From Chlamydia crocodili (GTDB taxonomy: Bacteria; Chlamydiota; Chlamydiia; Chlamydiales; Chlamydiaceae), in NCBI RefSeq assembly GCF_018343815.1, contig NZ_CP060791.1, positions 576,113 to 640,112 of the forward strand: DNA of 64,000 nt, read 5' to 3'. Below the pieces are notes generated by a model. That model had not been told where the DNA came from, did not search any database, and was given only the letters and a program-made list of their open reading frames with translations. This document shows positions 34,201 through 43,419 of this stretch, one piece after another (the stretch's first letter is position 1; each line of letters starts with the position of its first letter). The translations under genes were made by a program, and so were the position numbers.

Positions 34201-34519
34201 CATTTGGGGAAATTATGGAACTACAAGGAGTATCCGTGATCAGTTTAACCCTGAATTATTAAATCGAATTATTGGAAAAACAAGCACGGCAGAATCTATA
34301 GTACGCGTAGGTCTAGATCGACAATATGGAAGTATGAAGATGAAGCACGTATGGTTTGCTGCTGTAGGATTCTCCGATGCTGAACTTACTCGTCCTGATA
34401 TTGTTGTGATTGTCTATTTACGTCTTGGGGAGTTTGGAAGAGACGCAGCTCCTATAGCTGTAAAAATGATAGAAAAGTGGGATACAATAAGAAAAAAAGA
34501 AGATTTTTCTACCAAATAG
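31247..34519 (+). CDS. pbp2: Penicillin-binding protein 2 (transpeptidase), very large chlamydial form
   Basis: A 1090-residue class B PBP. It has an N-terminal membrane anchor (residues about 20-40), a PBP dimerisation region, and a transpeptidase domain with Ser773 in SIFK, Ser857-Ser-Asn859 and Lys1011 in KTST (KTG in most PBPs). About 350 extra residues lie between GGAIIALDPNSG (about 350) and the SxxK serine, where E. coli PBP2 has only some 65; this insert is rich in charged and aromatic residues. It makes peptidoglycan crosslinks at division in MreB-based chlamydial cell division. It corresponds to CT682 (pbpB). Confidence 0.92.
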   Translation: MKPPNKRRSYLTVPEKTNRLLSGIIVTLAIIAVRLWHLAVVEHDQKLEEAYKPQMRVVPELVERATICDRFGKVLAENKMQYDVSVAYGAIRDLPSRAWHVHADGTRELIPVRKNYIARLSELLAQELHLDKDAIEDSIHAKASVLGSVPYLVQTNVSERTYLRLKMMSKHWPGLHVEPTVRRYYPMGKMASDILGYVGPISAQEYKRVTRELSKLRECVRAYEEGEDPKFPEGLASIDQVRSLLNSLENNAYSLNALVGKLGIEACWDGKLRGQLGKKTVLVDRRGNFIQGLNEIAATSGKKLQLTLSTELQAFADALLLDHEKTEQFRSTRSLKKQKFLPPLFPWIKGGAIIALDPNSGQILAMASSPRYHNNDFIDMRIGSEPEARSEVYRWLENTEHVAEVYDRKVPLRRERRDSLTGLYYDEELSLTFDYFLDFILPNISELKSVVKLYGTVGNAIKLQQDVERLLSIFSYSEGHCSCSSIFDAVFPSEQEHIAIGRVISMKQQQWISRCCKDYEQEIEDIKKELEPFFSELPANYDKLLLIDLFQMVVDPSRVHPELLASLGSLSLSEFFECQGHYVALRSAFSKIVEDIFTEVDFKEWRKLYFAKFLEVKRKEESDRKQRYPTPYVDYLLEEKHAQYQDFRRCYLDKFLVYLLSGWGETEHLKAYYEALSIWKGELESGAHKALSWHEHYEFLKQKFSDSSVDLLHLFLSFREFSELQRPLYGNYAPMLTRNVPQKEQDLASAFYPTYGYGYLRPHAFSQAATLGSIFKLVSAYSVLSQEVMRGHVDLDYLSRLLVIIDRQSFGYVSSKPHVGFFKDGSPIPSFYHGGILPKNDYAGRGRIDLIAALEMSSNPYFSLLVGEHLSDPEDLCHAASLFGFGEKTGIGLPGEYAGVIPHDVAYNRSGLYATAIGQHTLIVTPLQTAVMMAALVNGGSLYIPNLILGEWDGEEFVATSSVKKRDVFMPECITELFKSGMHNVIWGNYGTTRSIRDQFNPELLNRIIGKTSTAESIVRVGLDRQYGSMKMKHVWFAAVGFSDAELTRPDIVVIVYLRLGEFGRDAAPIAVKMIEKWDTIRKKEDFSTK

Positions 34520-34526
34520 CAGGGAA

Positions 34527-34542
34527 TGGCATGCTTTTTGCT
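34527..34542 (+). promoter_or_regulatory. sigma54 (RpoN)-type promoter for the TPR gene
   Basis: TGGCATG (34527-34533), four bases, TTGCT (34538-34542): one mismatch to TGGCACG-N4-TTGCW, with exact spacing. It lies 8 bases after the pbp2 stop and predicts a start near 34553, 37 bases before the ATG at 34590. From memory, the C. trachomatis counterpart CT683 is reported to be sigma54-dependent. Confidence 0.85.
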
Positions 34543-34589
34543 CCTGTAAAACACGAGGTCAACGAACTTGTGTGCCAGGAGAAATATTC

Positions 34590-35597
34590 ATGGAAGAAGC
34601 TGCGAAACATCTAGCGAAAGAATTTCTCTGCTCAGGAATTAACTTCTTTTTGAGTGGAGAATATGAACAGGCAGAACGAAGACTAAAAGAAACTTTAGAG
34701 CTAGATCCTACAGCAGCACTAGCTTATTGTTATTTAGGAATTATTGCTTTAGAGCAGGGAAGAATTCCTGAGGCGTTAACTTGGTGCACAAAAGGATTAG
34801 AATCTGAACCTGGTGATAGCTATTTACGTTATTGCTATGGCGTAGCCTTAGATCGTGATAATCGTTGTGAAGAGGCGGTTGAGCAGTATCGTGCCTACGT
34901 GATTTTGCATCCGGATGATGCCGAATGTTGGTTTAGTTTAGGCGGGGTCTATCATCGTTTAGGTAGATATACAGAAGCAATAGAATGTTTCGATAAGATC
35001 TTAGATCTTGATCCTTGGAATCCACAAAGTTTGTATAATAAAGCTGTTGTTTTAACAGATATGGATAATGAGTCAGAAGCCATTATTCTATTAGAGACTA
35101 CAGTAAGTAAAAACCCTTTGTATTGGAAGGCATGGATAAAATTAGGATACTTACTCTCACGTCATAAGCAATGGGATAAGGCTACGGAAGCTTATGAAAG
35201 GGTCGTGCAGCTACGTCCTGATCTATCTGACGGACATTACAATTTAGGTTTATGTTACCTCACCTTAGATAAAACACGATTAGCTTTGAAAGCTTTTCAG
35301 GAAGCCCTCTTTTTAAATGAAGAAGATGCGGATGCTCATTTTTATGTTGGGCTAGCCCACATGGATCTTAAACAAAATCAACTTGCATCTGATGCCTTTC
35401 ATCGTGCACTTGGAATTAATTTAGAACACGAACGTTCTCATTATCTTCTGGGCTATCTTTATCACATGGAAGGGCAATCAGAAAAAGCAGAAAAAGAACT
35501 ATCGTTCCTAACTGTAAAGGACTCCATGTTTGCTCCGTTGCTACAGAAAACAGTATCTTCAGGTCAATTTGAACGTAGATTGGATGTGCTGCCATAA
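34590..35597 (+). CDS. TPR-repeat protein (CT683-like)
   Basis: A 335-residue soluble protein made of about nine tandem TPR units of 34 residues, for example ALAYCYLGIIALEQGRIPEA and DAHFYVGLAHMDLKQNQLA, all with the canonical Gly/Ala/Pro pattern. There is no signal peptide and no enzymatic domain, so it is a binding scaffold. AGGAGA (34577-34582) before the ATG at 34590 fixes the start; an in-frame GTG at 34572 has no SD. It has its own sigma54-type promoter, which suggests late expression. Partner unknown. Confidence 0.85.
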   Translation: MEEAAKHLAKEFLCSGINFFLSGEYEQAERRLKETLELDPTAALAYCYLGIIALEQGRIPEALTWCTKGLESEPGDSYLRYCYGVALDRDNRCEEAVEQYRAYVILHPDDAECWFSLGGVYHRLGRYTEAIECFDKILDLDPWNPQSLYNKAVVLTDMDNESEAIILLETTVSKNPLYWKAWIKLGYLLSRHKQWDKATEAYERVVQLRPDLSDGHYNLGLCYLTLDKTRLALKAFQEALFLNEEDADAHFYVGLAHMDLKQNQLASDAFHRALGINLEHERSHYLLGYLYHMEGQSEKAEKELSFLTVKDSMFAPLLQKTVSSGQFERRLDVLP

Positions 35598-35951
35598 ACA
35601 GTAAAATTAGAAATTGTAGATTGCGAAAGTGAAGTATTTTTTTCAAACTCGTTGAGTTTCTGTGAGATTAAAAAAATCGCTTTGACGCAGAAACTTTCGG
35701 GACAAAAAAAATAGAACTCTTAAAATGATTTTGTGTTTCAAGACTTTATGTCTTTTTTTTGAACACAAAGTGTGATCTCCAAAAGAATGATTAGTGTTAA
35801 CGTTCTTTTCTAAACAGGCTTGAAAGTCAAAGCTTCGCTTTTTCTTTCACGCCTTCTTTAATGCTTCGAAAAATATTGAAAATCTGTTAATCTGGTTAAG
35901 CCCTTGTGTGGTTTTTACACAATGACATTACGTGCGCAGAGGCGGGGCGTT
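35598..35951. other. Intergenic region between the TPR gene and sufB
   Basis: These 354 bases hold no gene. A segmented hairpin at 35822-35848 (GAAAG-AAAGC / GCTTT-CTTTC) could end the upstream transcript. A smaller inverted repeat, AAACTC/GAGTTT, is at 35645-35659. The sufB promoter is presumably in the last 100 bases, but no convincing hexamer pair was seen. Confidence 0.45.
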
Positions 35952-37406
35952 ATGAGCCAATCCATAGAAGATTTTTTACAGAATCATGAAGATTATCCTT
36001 ATGGGTTCGTCACGCCTATAGAATCAGAGGGATTGACTAGAGGTCTTAGTGAAGAGACCATTGAAAAAATCTCCCAGCTGCGTAATGAGCCCTCCTTCAT
36101 TTTAGATTTTCGCTTAAAAGCTTACCAACATTGGAAAAAATTACAGGAGCCTGCTTGGGCTAGACTAAATTATGGTCCCATTGATTATGAAGACATAGTC
36201 TATTTTTCTGCGCCAAAGCAAAAAAATCCTTTAGGACGTTTAGAAGAGGCTGATCCTGAAATTTTAGAAACTTTTAAGAAATTGGGAATCCCTTTAGACG
36301 AACAAAAACGTTTATTAAATGTCCAGAATGTTGCTGTAGATTTGGTTTTTGATTCAGTATCTATAGGAACGACCTTTAAAGAAGCTTTGGATAAGGCTGG
36401 GGTAATTTTTTGCTCAATGAGCGAAGCAATTCGTGAACATCCCGAGTTAATAAAAAAATATTTAGGGTCAGTTGTTTCTCATAGGGACAACTATTTTGCA
36501 GCTTTAAATGCTGCTGTTTTTAGTGACGGTTCTTTTGTTTATATTCCGAAGGGAGTGCGTTGCCCTATGGAAATCTCTACGTATTTTAGGATTAATGATA
36601 AGGAATCGGGACAGTTTGAGCGCACTTTAATTATTGCAGAAGATGATTCTTTTGTGAGTTATCTCGAGGGATGTACAGCCCCATCATTCTCTTCACACCA
36701 GCTGCACGCAGCTGTCGTAGAACTTGTAGCGCATGAACGGGCTGTTGTTCGTTATTCTACTGTGCAAAATTGGTTTTCTGGAGACAAGAAGACGGGCAAA
36801 GGTGGAATTTATAATTTTGTAACCAAGCGTGGTTTATGCGCAGGATACAAATCAAAAATCTCTTGGTCTCAGGTTGAAGTTGGAGCGGCAATTACTTGGA
36901 AGTATCCTAGCTGCATTTTGAGGGGGAAAGAAAGCGTTGGAGAGTTTTACTCCATAGCTTTAACAAATGGTAAAATGCAAGCCGATACCGGGACAAAGAT
37001 GATTCATGTGGGGGAAAAAACAACTTCAACAATAGTTTCCAAGGGTATCTCTTCGGAGGAATCTCATAATACTTTTAGGAGTCTTGTTTCTATTTCAGCA
37101 GGAGCTATGGGAAGCCGTAATTACACACAATGTGATTCGATGCTGATTGGACAATCGTGTGGAGCCTATACCGACCCTAAAATTGCGGTAGAAAATTCTA
37201 AGTCATCTGTTGAACATGAGGCAACGACATCAAAATTACGTGCAGATCAGTTAATGTATCTGCGTAGTAGAGGATTGAGTGCAGAAGAAGCTGTAAGCTT
37301 AGTAGTTCACGGCTTTTGTCGTGAGATTATTGAGCAGTTGCCTTTAGAGTTTGCTCGAGAAGCTTCGAAATTATTGTTTGTTAAGTTGGAAAATAGCGTG
37401 GGGTAG
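35952..37406 (+). CDS. sufB: Fe-S cluster assembly scaffold SufB
   Basis: A 484-residue subunit of the SufBCD scaffold. Family features include [25 protein letters not shown] and the C-terminal REIIEQLP. Conserved cysteines lie in CTAP and CDSMLIG. I start at the ATG at 35952 ([10 protein letters not shown]), with a G-rich ribosome site just upstream; the frame is open 16 codons more. It begins the sufBCDS operon, with sufC following after 3 bases. It corresponds to CT684. Confidence 0.96.
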   Translation: MSQSIEDFLQNHEDYPYGFVTPIESEGLTRGLSEETIEKISQLRNEPSFILDFRLKAYQHWKKLQEPAWARLNYGPIDYEDIVYFSAPKQKNPLGRLEEADPEILETFKKLGIPLDEQKRLLNVQNVAVDLVFDSVSIGTTFKEALDKAGVIFCSMSEAIREHPELIKKYLGSVVSHRDNYFAALNAAVFSDGSFVYIPKGVRCPMEISTYFRINDKESGQFERTLIIAEDDSFVSYLEGCTAPSFSSHQLHAAVVELVAHERAVVRYSTVQNWFSGDKKTGKGGIYNFVTKRGLCAGYKSKISWSQVEVGAAITWKYPSCILRGKESVGEFYSIALTNGKMQADTGTKMIHVGEKTTSTIVSKGISSEESHNTFRSLVSISAGAMGSRNYTQCDSMLIGQSCGAYTDPKIAVENSKSSVEHEATTSKLRADQLMYLRSRGLSAEEAVSLVVHGFCREIIEQLPLEFAREASKLLFVKLENSVG

Positions 37407-37409
37407 TTG

Positions 37410-38177
37410 ATGCTACATATACAAAACTTACACGTATGCTGTGAGGATGTTAAAATCCTGGATAATTTAAACCTGCACATCTCTCCAGGAGAATTACATA
37501 TTATTATGGGCCCTAATGGAGCAGGAAAATCCACCTTTGCTAAAGTGCTGTCAGGAGATGATAGTGTTTCTATTATTTCTGGAGATATTAGCTTATTAGA
37601 TCAGGATCTATTAGAAAAAGCTCCTGAAGAGCGTGCGCAAATGGGATTGTTTATAGGATTCCAACAGCCCCCAGAAATTCCTGGTGTAAATAATAAGCTT
37701 TTTTTGAAAGATGCCTATAATGCTTGCAGGCGTTCTCGCCAGGAAGAAGAAATAGCTGAACCTGAATTTGATATACTTTTATCCTCTGTTTCCGAGACTT
37801 ATGAGTTTGAATCGTTTGAGCATTTCTTAGAAAGAAATATTAATGAGGGATTTTCTGGTGGGGAGCGAAAGAAAAATGAAATTTGGCAAATGCTTGTTTT
37901 AGAACCAGAAATGATATTATTAGATGAGCCTGATTCAGGGTTAGATGTTGATGCTTTAAGGTTCATCTGTAAAACAATTGAGAAGTATCGCGAGCTTCAT
38001 CCTAGAAGTGCTATTTGTATAGTTACTCATAACCCTAAATTAGGAAATCTTCTTCAACCCGATTACGTACATATCCTATTAGAAGGAAGGATAGCATGTT
38101 CGGGAGGAGTTTCTTTGATGCGAGAGCTAGAAGAGAAGAGTTACTACGAAGTACTGTCCTGCTCTTCTCGGGGGTAA
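37410..38177 (+). CDS. sufC: Fe-S assembly ATPase SufC
   Basis: A 255-residue ABC-type ATPase of the SufBCD complex. Walker A GPNGAGKS (residues 34-41), the SufC-specific [14 protein letters not shown] signature and Walker [15 protein letters not shown] are present. I start at the ATG at 37410 rather than the adjacent in-frame TTG. There are 3 bases to sufB and 1 to sufD, so all are co-translated. It corresponds to CT685. Confidence 0.96.
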   Translation: MLHIQNLHVCCEDVKILDNLNLHISPGELHIIMGPNGAGKSTFAKVLSGDDSVSIISGDISLLDQDLLEKAPEERAQMGLFIGFQQPPEIPGVNNKLFLKDAYNACRRSRQEEEIAEPEFDILLSSVSETYEFESFEHFLERNINEGFSGGERKKNEIWQMLVLEPEMILLDEPDSGLDVDALRFICKTIEKYRELHPRSAICIVTHNPKLGNLLQPDYVHILLEGRIACSGGVSLMRELEEKSYYEVLSCSSRG

Positions 38178-38178
38178 T

Positions 38179-39459
38179 ATGTTAAGTTTTTTAGAACATA
38201 GCTACCCTATAGCTAAAGATTCTCCCATGCATCAAGCTACGCGAGTGTGCTATGAAAAACATTTCGAATCGGAATCTTTTAAAGAGATTTTCCGTGCTTT
38301 TTCTTGGCTTAAAGATCTTGTGCAATCCCCAGAGAGGTATCATATTGCCCATGGGGGATCTGAAACAGCAAAGCAACACTGGTTACATCATGAGAATTCT
38401 CTATCCTGTGAGTGTATTTTAATTAATGGTAAATACGAACCCTCTCTTTCTCAATTCCCAGAGGGTGTGTTATCGATGTCTTTAAGGGATGCTCAATCTG
38501 TTTTCTCTACTTTTATTCAAAGATACGATGTGGATACTCAGCCTCTAGCATTTCTTAATACTATATGTTCTCAGGAAGAAGGTGTGGTTATCTATATTCC
38601 TGAAGAATTCCAGGTAAGTGAACTTTTAAGTATTCGCCATATTTGTTTTCCAACATCTCAGGATGATCGGGTGATCTATTCTCCAAAGATTATCTTAATT
38701 TTAGGAAAGCAATCTAGCTGTTCTGTTCAAATTTCTCATCATACTGAACGAGAAAGTGGTGTTGCTGAAAGCTTTGCTATTATTAATGGTGTTACCGAGG
38801 TCTTTGTGTCCGAGGGTGCTGAGTTGTCATTGACTATGCTACCTAAATACATTAATGAAGAAAGAATAAGCTGGTCACATATAGCGACTATCGAAGAGCA
38901 AGGAGCATGTTCTATAGCCCAACATCTTCTTGAAGATGCTGGAGGCTATGGTTGGTTTGATAATACTTTTTCTATGATAGGCAATAACTCTCATGGAGAA
39001 TCTTTAGTTTCTGTATTGTCTCCGAAAAAGACATGGGTAAGAAATCTTATGCACCATGATGCGGAATCGACAACATCACGACAAAATATCAAATCGATCT
39101 TATATTCTGGGCATTTCCTTTTTGAGGGAGGTATCCATGTAACTTCCCGTGGGATGTTTACAGACGCTTATCAAAAGCATGATACATTATTGCTTAGTGA
39201 TAATGCTCGTGTAACAACTTTTCCAAGATTAGAAATTCTTACTGATGATGTCAAAGCTTCTCATGGAGCTACTGTAGGACCTTTAGATGCTCAGCAGATA
39301 TTTTATATGCAATCTCGTGGCATGACACGTGAAGAAGCTCAGAAGAAGCTTGTTCGAGGATTTTTATCTATAGAACCTTCTTTAGAACATTTTCCGAAAT
39401 TATCGATGCGGATGCAACCGCAAGAAGTTACTAAGGAGTACTCTATAGATGGTATGTAG
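38179..39459 (+). CDS. sufD: Fe-S assembly protein SufD
   Basis: A 426-residue SufD-family partner of SufBC. It has low N-terminal conservation, then the beta-helix core with [16 protein letters not shown] repeats (here [16 protein letters not shown]), [15 protein letters not shown], and [14 protein letters not shown], which are diagnostic for SufB/SufD. It overlaps sufS by 11 bases. It corresponds to CT686. Confidence 0.93.
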   Translation: MLSFLEHSYPIAKDSPMHQATRVCYEKHFESESFKEIFRAFSWLKDLVQSPERYHIAHGGSETAKQHWLHHENSLSCECILINGKYEPSLSQFPEGVLSMSLRDAQSVFSTFIQRYDVDTQPLAFLNTICSQEEGVVIYIPEEFQVSELLSIRHICFPTSQDDRVIYSPKIILILGKQSSCSVQISHHTERESGVAESFAIINGVTEVFVSEGAELSLTMLPKYINEERISWSHIATIEEQGACSIAQHLLEDAGGYGWFDNTFSMIGNNSHGESLVSVLSPKKTWVRNLMHHDAESTTSRQNIKSILYSGHFLFEGGIHVTSRGMFTDAYQKHDTLLLSDNARVTTFPRLEILTDDVKASHGATVGPLDAQQIFYMQSRGMTREEAQKKLVRGFLSIEPSLEHFPKLSMRMQPQEVTKEYSIDGM

Positions 39460-40669
39460 GATAAAAGAAGACTTTCCTATTTTTTCTAATAAAAAGCTTC
39501 AGGGAGAATCCTACATCTACCTAGACTCTGCTGCGACTACACATAAGCCTAAAAAGGTAATAGAGGCTATTACGGATTTTTATAGTAGTACCTACGCCAC
39601 TGTAAACCGTAATGTCTATAGCTCTTCAAAAAACATTACTGAAGATTATACTGCTGTTCGGGGGAAAATACGTGAGTGGATACAGGCTTCATATAATGAA
39701 GAAATTATTTTTACTCGAGGAACTACAGCAGCTTTAAACCTATTAGCAATATCTGCTAACGATATTTTCATCCCTGAAGGGGGTGTTGTATTGGTCTCTG
39801 AAGCAGAGCACCATGCCAATGTTTTATCTTGGGAATTGGCTTGTCGTAGACGTGGATCTTGCGTAAAGAAAGTGGCCGTTGATGATTCTGGTTATATAGA
39901 TTTGGAACATTTAGAGACCCTGCTTAGGGCAGGGGCCTCTTTTGTTAGTATAGCGCATATCAGTAATGTTACAGGATGTATTCAACCTTTAAAGCAAATA
40001 GCGCAGTTAGCTCATACATATGGAGCGTATATTGCTGTGGATGGCGCTCAAGGAGTTGCCCATGCTTCTGTGGATGTTGTCGATTGGGATATTGATTTCT
40101 ATGCTTTTTCAGCTCATAAAATCTATGCTCCTACTGGATTGGGAGTTTTATATGGGAAGAAAGAGCTTTTAGAGAAGCTTCCTCCTGTAGAGGGTGGAGG
40201 GGATATGGTCTCTATCTATGATAGTGAGAATCCAGAATATCTTCCCACACCGTTAAAATTTGAAGCAGGAACACCACCTATAGCTTCTATTTTAGGATTG
40301 GGAGCTGCTATAGACTATCTGCAATCTCTACCCGATGCTTTATATCAGAGGGAGGAAGAGTTAACCCATTATCTTTATAATGAGCTAATGACAATTCCTG
40401 GTATGCAAATATTAGGTCCAGGGGTAAATCAGCCACGTGGAGCTTTGGTGAGTTTGAAAGTTCAGGGCGCGCATCCTTTTGATATCGGTTGTCTTTTAGA
40501 TCTTCAGGGAATAGCTGTACGTACAGGTCATCAATGCGCACAACCTGCTATGAACCGATGGAATTTAGGCCATGTCCTTAGAGTGTCGTTAGGAATATAC
40601 AATGATAAAGAGGATATCGATACTTTTCTGTCTGCTTTGCAAGCTATACTAGCTAGAGTGCGCACATAG
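39449..40669 (+). CDS. sufS: Cysteine desulfurase SufS
   Basis: A 406-residue PLP enzyme that takes sulfur from cysteine for Fe-S assembly. Lys224 in [11 protein letters not shown] binds PLP, and Cys363 in [11 protein letters not shown] is the sulfur carrier. Most SufS proteins have HHCAQP at this site. No sufE, sufU or sufA is next to it, so the sulfur acceptor is either elsewhere or SufB itself. It overlaps sufD by 11 bases. It corresponds to CT687. Confidence 0.94.
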   Translation: MVCRIKEDFPIFSNKKLQGESYIYLDSAATTHKPKKVIEAITDFYSSTYATVNRNVYSSSKNITEDYTAVRGKIREWIQASYNEEIIFTRGTTAALNLLAISANDIFIPEGGVVLVSEAEHHANVLSWELACRRRGSCVKKVAVDDSGYIDLEHLETLLRAGASFVSIAHISNVTGCIQPLKQIAQLAHTYGAYIAVDGAQGVAHASVDVVDWDIDFYAFSAHKIYAPTGLGVLYGKKELLEKLPPVEGGGDMVSIYDSENPEYLPTPLKFEAGTPPIASILGLGAAIDYLQSLPDALYQREEELTHYLYNELMTIPGMQILGPGVNQPRGALVSLKVQGAHPFDIGCLLDLQGIAVRTGHQCAQPAMNRWNLGHVLRVSLGIYNDKEDIDTFLSALQAILARVRT

Positions 40670-40677
40670 TTCTATTG

Positions 40678-41454
40678 CTAGCTTTTTTGAAAGTCAATGC
40701 GTTCTGTTCTAGGACGCCAGCGTAAATATGCTTGCCCACATTTATCCATTAACCAATTTTTAATGTATTGTGAACTATGGGTAAGTTTCGGTAATGTATA
40801 GGCTGTACGCGTCATGTCTATACGATAGATCCCGTGATTCTTATTTTTTCTATTTAGAGTATTTCCTAAGACAAAAGAAAAGGGGTAATGTTTCTTAACT
40901 ACCCTTGCGGATGTGTCATCATATTTCCCAAAAGGATAGAAAAACCCTAAAGGAGTTTTCCCAAGAGCTTTCTCTATAGAATATTTAGATAAGAAAATTT
41001 CTGTAGCAAGATAGGGAGGGTTATGTTGTAAATTGCGAATAGCAAATCCTGACGAAGCTAATTGTATATAGGGGGAATCTGCAAGTATTTGCAATTCTTG
41101 TTTGGTACAAAATGGTTGATGAGTTGCAAAAACTTCGTCTTGGAAAGCTAAAGTTTCTCTAGGAAATAAACGATGCTTAAGAGGAAGGGAAGAAGCTAAA
41201 TCTTCAGCGACATATCTCCAAGCAATTCCAACAACTGCGGGAATGTTATGAACTTGTAGAAAAGGGAAGACATGAGAGTAAAAATCTATGGAGGCGTGAT
41301 CAAAAGTTAACATGAGAGATAACTTTTTGATAGGTTCTCCGGGGAGCACTAAAGGGTATGTTTGTTTAAGCAGTAATAAATACCTGAAGAGTTTTTCTAA
41401 AAGGCTAGGCTGTTTAGAAAAGAAAACTTGCCGAAAGGCTAAAACAATAAGCAT
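40678..41454 (-). CDS. Polysaccharide-deacetylase-like protein with degenerate metal site
   Basis: A 258-residue protein with the outline of a CE4/NodB domain: LSLMLTFDHASIDFYS (residues 46-60, equivalent of TFDDG), a second region IQLASSGFAIRNL (130-142, where HxxxH should be) and FFYPFGKYDDTSARVV (171-186, equivalent of the RxPYG/FAYPyG motif). The second metal-binding Asp is His53, and both metal histidines of motif 2 are absent, so classical deacetylase activity is doubtful. The last gene of a three-gene minus-strand cluster, convergent with sufS. I do not recall a C. trachomatis counterpart between CT687 and CT688. Confidence 0.65.
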   Translation of the reverse strand: MLIVLAFRQVFFSKQPSLLEKLFRYLLLLKQTYPLVLPGEPIKKLSLMLTFDHASIDFYSHVFPFLQVHNIPAVVGIAWRYVAEDLASSLPLKHRLFPRETLAFQDEVFATHQPFCTKQELQILADSPYIQLASSGFAIRNLQHNPPYLATEIFLSKYSIEKALGKTPLGFFYPFGKYDDTSARVVKKHYPFSFVLGNTLNRKNKNHGIYRIDMTRTAYTLPKLTHSSQYIKNWLMDKCGQAYLRWRPRTERIDFQKS

Positions 41455-41463
41455 GTGCTTGCC

Positions 41464-41622
41464 TTAAGATGAGGGTTTGTTATCCTCATGAGGATAGACA
41501 ACTAGGGATCCCGAGAGAATTTTCGGGGGATGCTGAGAAGAGGGTTCTGTTGCTGTCTGTGTAGAAGAAGGAGATTCCGTTGTTGCATTAGGGAGTTCTG
41601 GGGTGTCTACAGGAGATGGCAT
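41464..41622 (-). CDS. Short Ser/Thr/Pro-rich protein
   Basis: A 52-residue product (MPSPVDTPELPN...) that is nearly all Ser, Thr, Pro, Gln and Glu and must be disordered. I start at the ATG at 41622, with AAGGAT 5-6 bases upstream; the frame stays open into the upstream gene, to 41664. It fits exactly between the two neighbours (25 and 9 bases away), which favours a real gene. No function recognised. A non-coding spacer is possible. Confidence 0.45.
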   Translation of the reverse strand: MPSPVDTPELPNATTESPSSTQTATEPSSQHPPKILSGSLVVYPHEDNKPSS

Positions 41623-41647
41623 ACAGATCCTTAGTATAAATAGGTAG

Positions 41648-42301
41648 TTAGTGCTTTTTGCCAAAACGTTTAGTTAATGTCCACTCTCCATCTTTGTAGA
41701 ATTGTTCAAATTCTTTGAATAATGGCAAGGTCTTGAGTTCTTCAAAATCCGTTTCGGTATCTTGATTTAAGATTTCTTTGATTTCTATAATTCTTAAAAG
41801 AGTGAGAAAACGTAGAGTGGGATAATCTTCAGAAGCCGCCGCCAACTGAAGAAGCTGAGAAGATTTTTCTAAGGCTGCTTGGTAATCTTGAGTAGCTTGA
41901 GCATCTGCGATTTCTTTTAATAAAACCTGAGCTGGGGAGGGCATATGGAAATTGGCTCCGCTGCTATAAGCAAGCCCCGCATAATAGGCTCCGCGTAATG
42001 GTTCATTATGGATATAGAAACATGAAGAAAGGAAACCTGCATAAGGCTTTACGGAATTTCCACCCATGCGATAGGCATGTTCTAACATTGGCAGGGCAGT
42101 TTTAGGAGGTATGAATCCCTGAAAAACTGCAGACTCTGCGGTTTTTGTAAGAAGAAGAATACTTTCGTGTTTTTTGCGATCACTTTTTTGAAAGTTATAA
42201 ACGATCTTCCCCGTAAGAAATAAGGATAAAGTCACAAGGACTGTTAAAGTAAACGAATAGGAATAAACCCTTTTCCATATTGAGGATAGTAAGTTCTTCA
42301 T
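41648..42301 (-). CDS. Single-span membrane protein with TPR-like periplasmic domain
   Basis: A 217-residue protein: one hydrophobic helix (residues about 15-38, TLTVLVTLSLFLTGKIV) and a soluble part with helical pairs like TPR or YfgM repeats. I start at the ATG at 42301 so that the membrane segment is N-terminal; the frame is open 32 codons more from a GTG at 42397, and neither start has a clear SD. It probably shares a transcript with the two genes below. Function not recognised. Confidence 0.6.
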   Translation of the reverse strand: MKNLLSSIWKRVYSYSFTLTVLVTLSLFLTGKIVYNFQKSDRKKHESILLLTKTAESAVFQGFIPPKTALPMLEHAYRMGGNSVKPYAGFLSSCFYIHNEPLRGAYYAGLAYSSGANFHMPSPAQVLLKEIADAQATQDYQAALEKSSQLLQLAAASEDYPTLRFLTLLRIIEIKEILNQDTETDFEELKTLPLFKEFEQFYKDGEWTLTKRFGKKH

Positions 42302-42542
42302 GATTTTAAGATGTAAAGCGCTTAATAATCTCAGTGTATCTGGAAAAAATTTTTTCGTAAACTCCTTGATTTGAGATATTCTAACAGGGGAAAACACTAA
42401 AAAAAGCTCTTCACTTCTACAAGCTCTTTTGATAGAAAAACTTCTGTGATACTATTTTTCCTTAAAATAAATTGGGATAAATGCCATCTCTATGCCACTA
42501 AAAATGTTCCAGAGATGAATAAGAAAATAGCGAAGGTAGTTT

Positions 42543-43376
42543 GTGAGTGGAATTATCAATAAAGATACGATAATAGAAGTGGCTATCGATAATATTCGAG
42601 TGAGTCCCTTTCAACCTCGAAGGGTATTCTCTGAAGCAGAGCTTCAAGAATTAGTATCATCTTTAAAATCCGTAGGTTTAATTCACCCACCTGTAGTTCG
42701 TGAAATTCGTAGTGGCGATAAAATTTTATATTATGAATTAATCGCTGGGGAGCGTCGTTGGAGAGCTCTACAGCTCGCAGGATACACCACAATTCCCGTA
42801 GTTCTTAAGCAAGTAATCGCTGATGATATTGCTGCAGAAGCAACACTTATAGAAAATATTCAACGTGTGAACCTCAGCCCTATGGAAATGGCAGAGGCCT
42901 TTAAAAAGCTCATCAATGTTTTTGGTTTAACTCAAGATAAGGTAGCCCTACGTGTAGGGAAAAAGCGTTCTACAGTTGCAAATTACTTACGGCTGTTTTC
43001 CTTGTCGGAAACCATTCAAAAAAGTCTTTACTTAGGGGAAATTACTTTAGGGCATGCTAAAGTTATCCTTACTCTAGAAGATCCTAAATTACGAGAAACT
43101 CTCACCGAGAAGATTATCTCACAACGTCTTGCCGTTCGCGAAGCTGAACAAGAAGCAAAGAAATTGTTGTCAGGCGAGTCTACGATTTCTTCTTCTAAAG
43201 AACGCATAAAAATACCTTTGACTGGAAACTATCAAGGTATGCAAGAGCGTCTTAGCCAGTCTTTAGGCTATAAGGTAACGGTAAAGTCTCAAGGTTCTCA
43301 TCATAGCATATCGCTACATGTTCATGATGAAGAGCAGCTCAAGCAGCTAGAAGAGTGGCTGTTGAAAAAGGCTTAG
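42543..43376 (+). CDS. parB: Chromosome-partitioning protein ParB
   Basis: A 277-residue ParB/Spo0J. The N-terminal CTP-binding fold has GERRWRALQLAG (69-80) and ENIQRVNLSPMEMA; a helix-turn-helix follows (LTQDKVALRVGKKRSTVANYLRL), then a C-terminal dimerisation region. The start is GTG (MSGIINKDTI), with GAAGGTAG upstream. parA is not adjacent, and I saw no canonical parS (TGTTTCACGTGAAACA) in the window. It corresponds to CT688. Confidence 0.95.
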   Translation: MSGIINKDTIIEVAIDNIRVSPFQPRRVFSEAELQELVSSLKSVGLIHPPVVREIRSGDKILYYELIAGERRWRALQLAGYTTIPVVLKQVIADDIAAEATLIENIQRVNLSPMEMAEAFKKLINVFGLTQDKVALRVGKKRSTVANYLRLFSLSETIQKSLYLGEITLGHAKVILTLEDPKLRETLTEKIISQRLAVREAEQEAKKLLSGESTISSSKERIKIPLTGNYQGMQERLSQSLGYKVTVKSQGSHHSISLHVHDEEQLKQLEEWLLKKA

Positions 43377-43381
43377 TCTTT

Positions 43382-43419
43382 AGAAGACCTTGGATCTTCT
43401 TTAAGTATCTCTTAAAGAA
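43382..43419. terminator. Two hairpins between convergent parB and dppF
   Basis: AGAAGA/TCTTCT (43382-43387, 43395-43400) and TTCTTTAAG/CTTAAAGAA (43397-43405, 43411-43419) are alternative stems, the second overlapping the dppF stop. They could end both transcripts. There are no T-runs. Confidence 0.45.
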
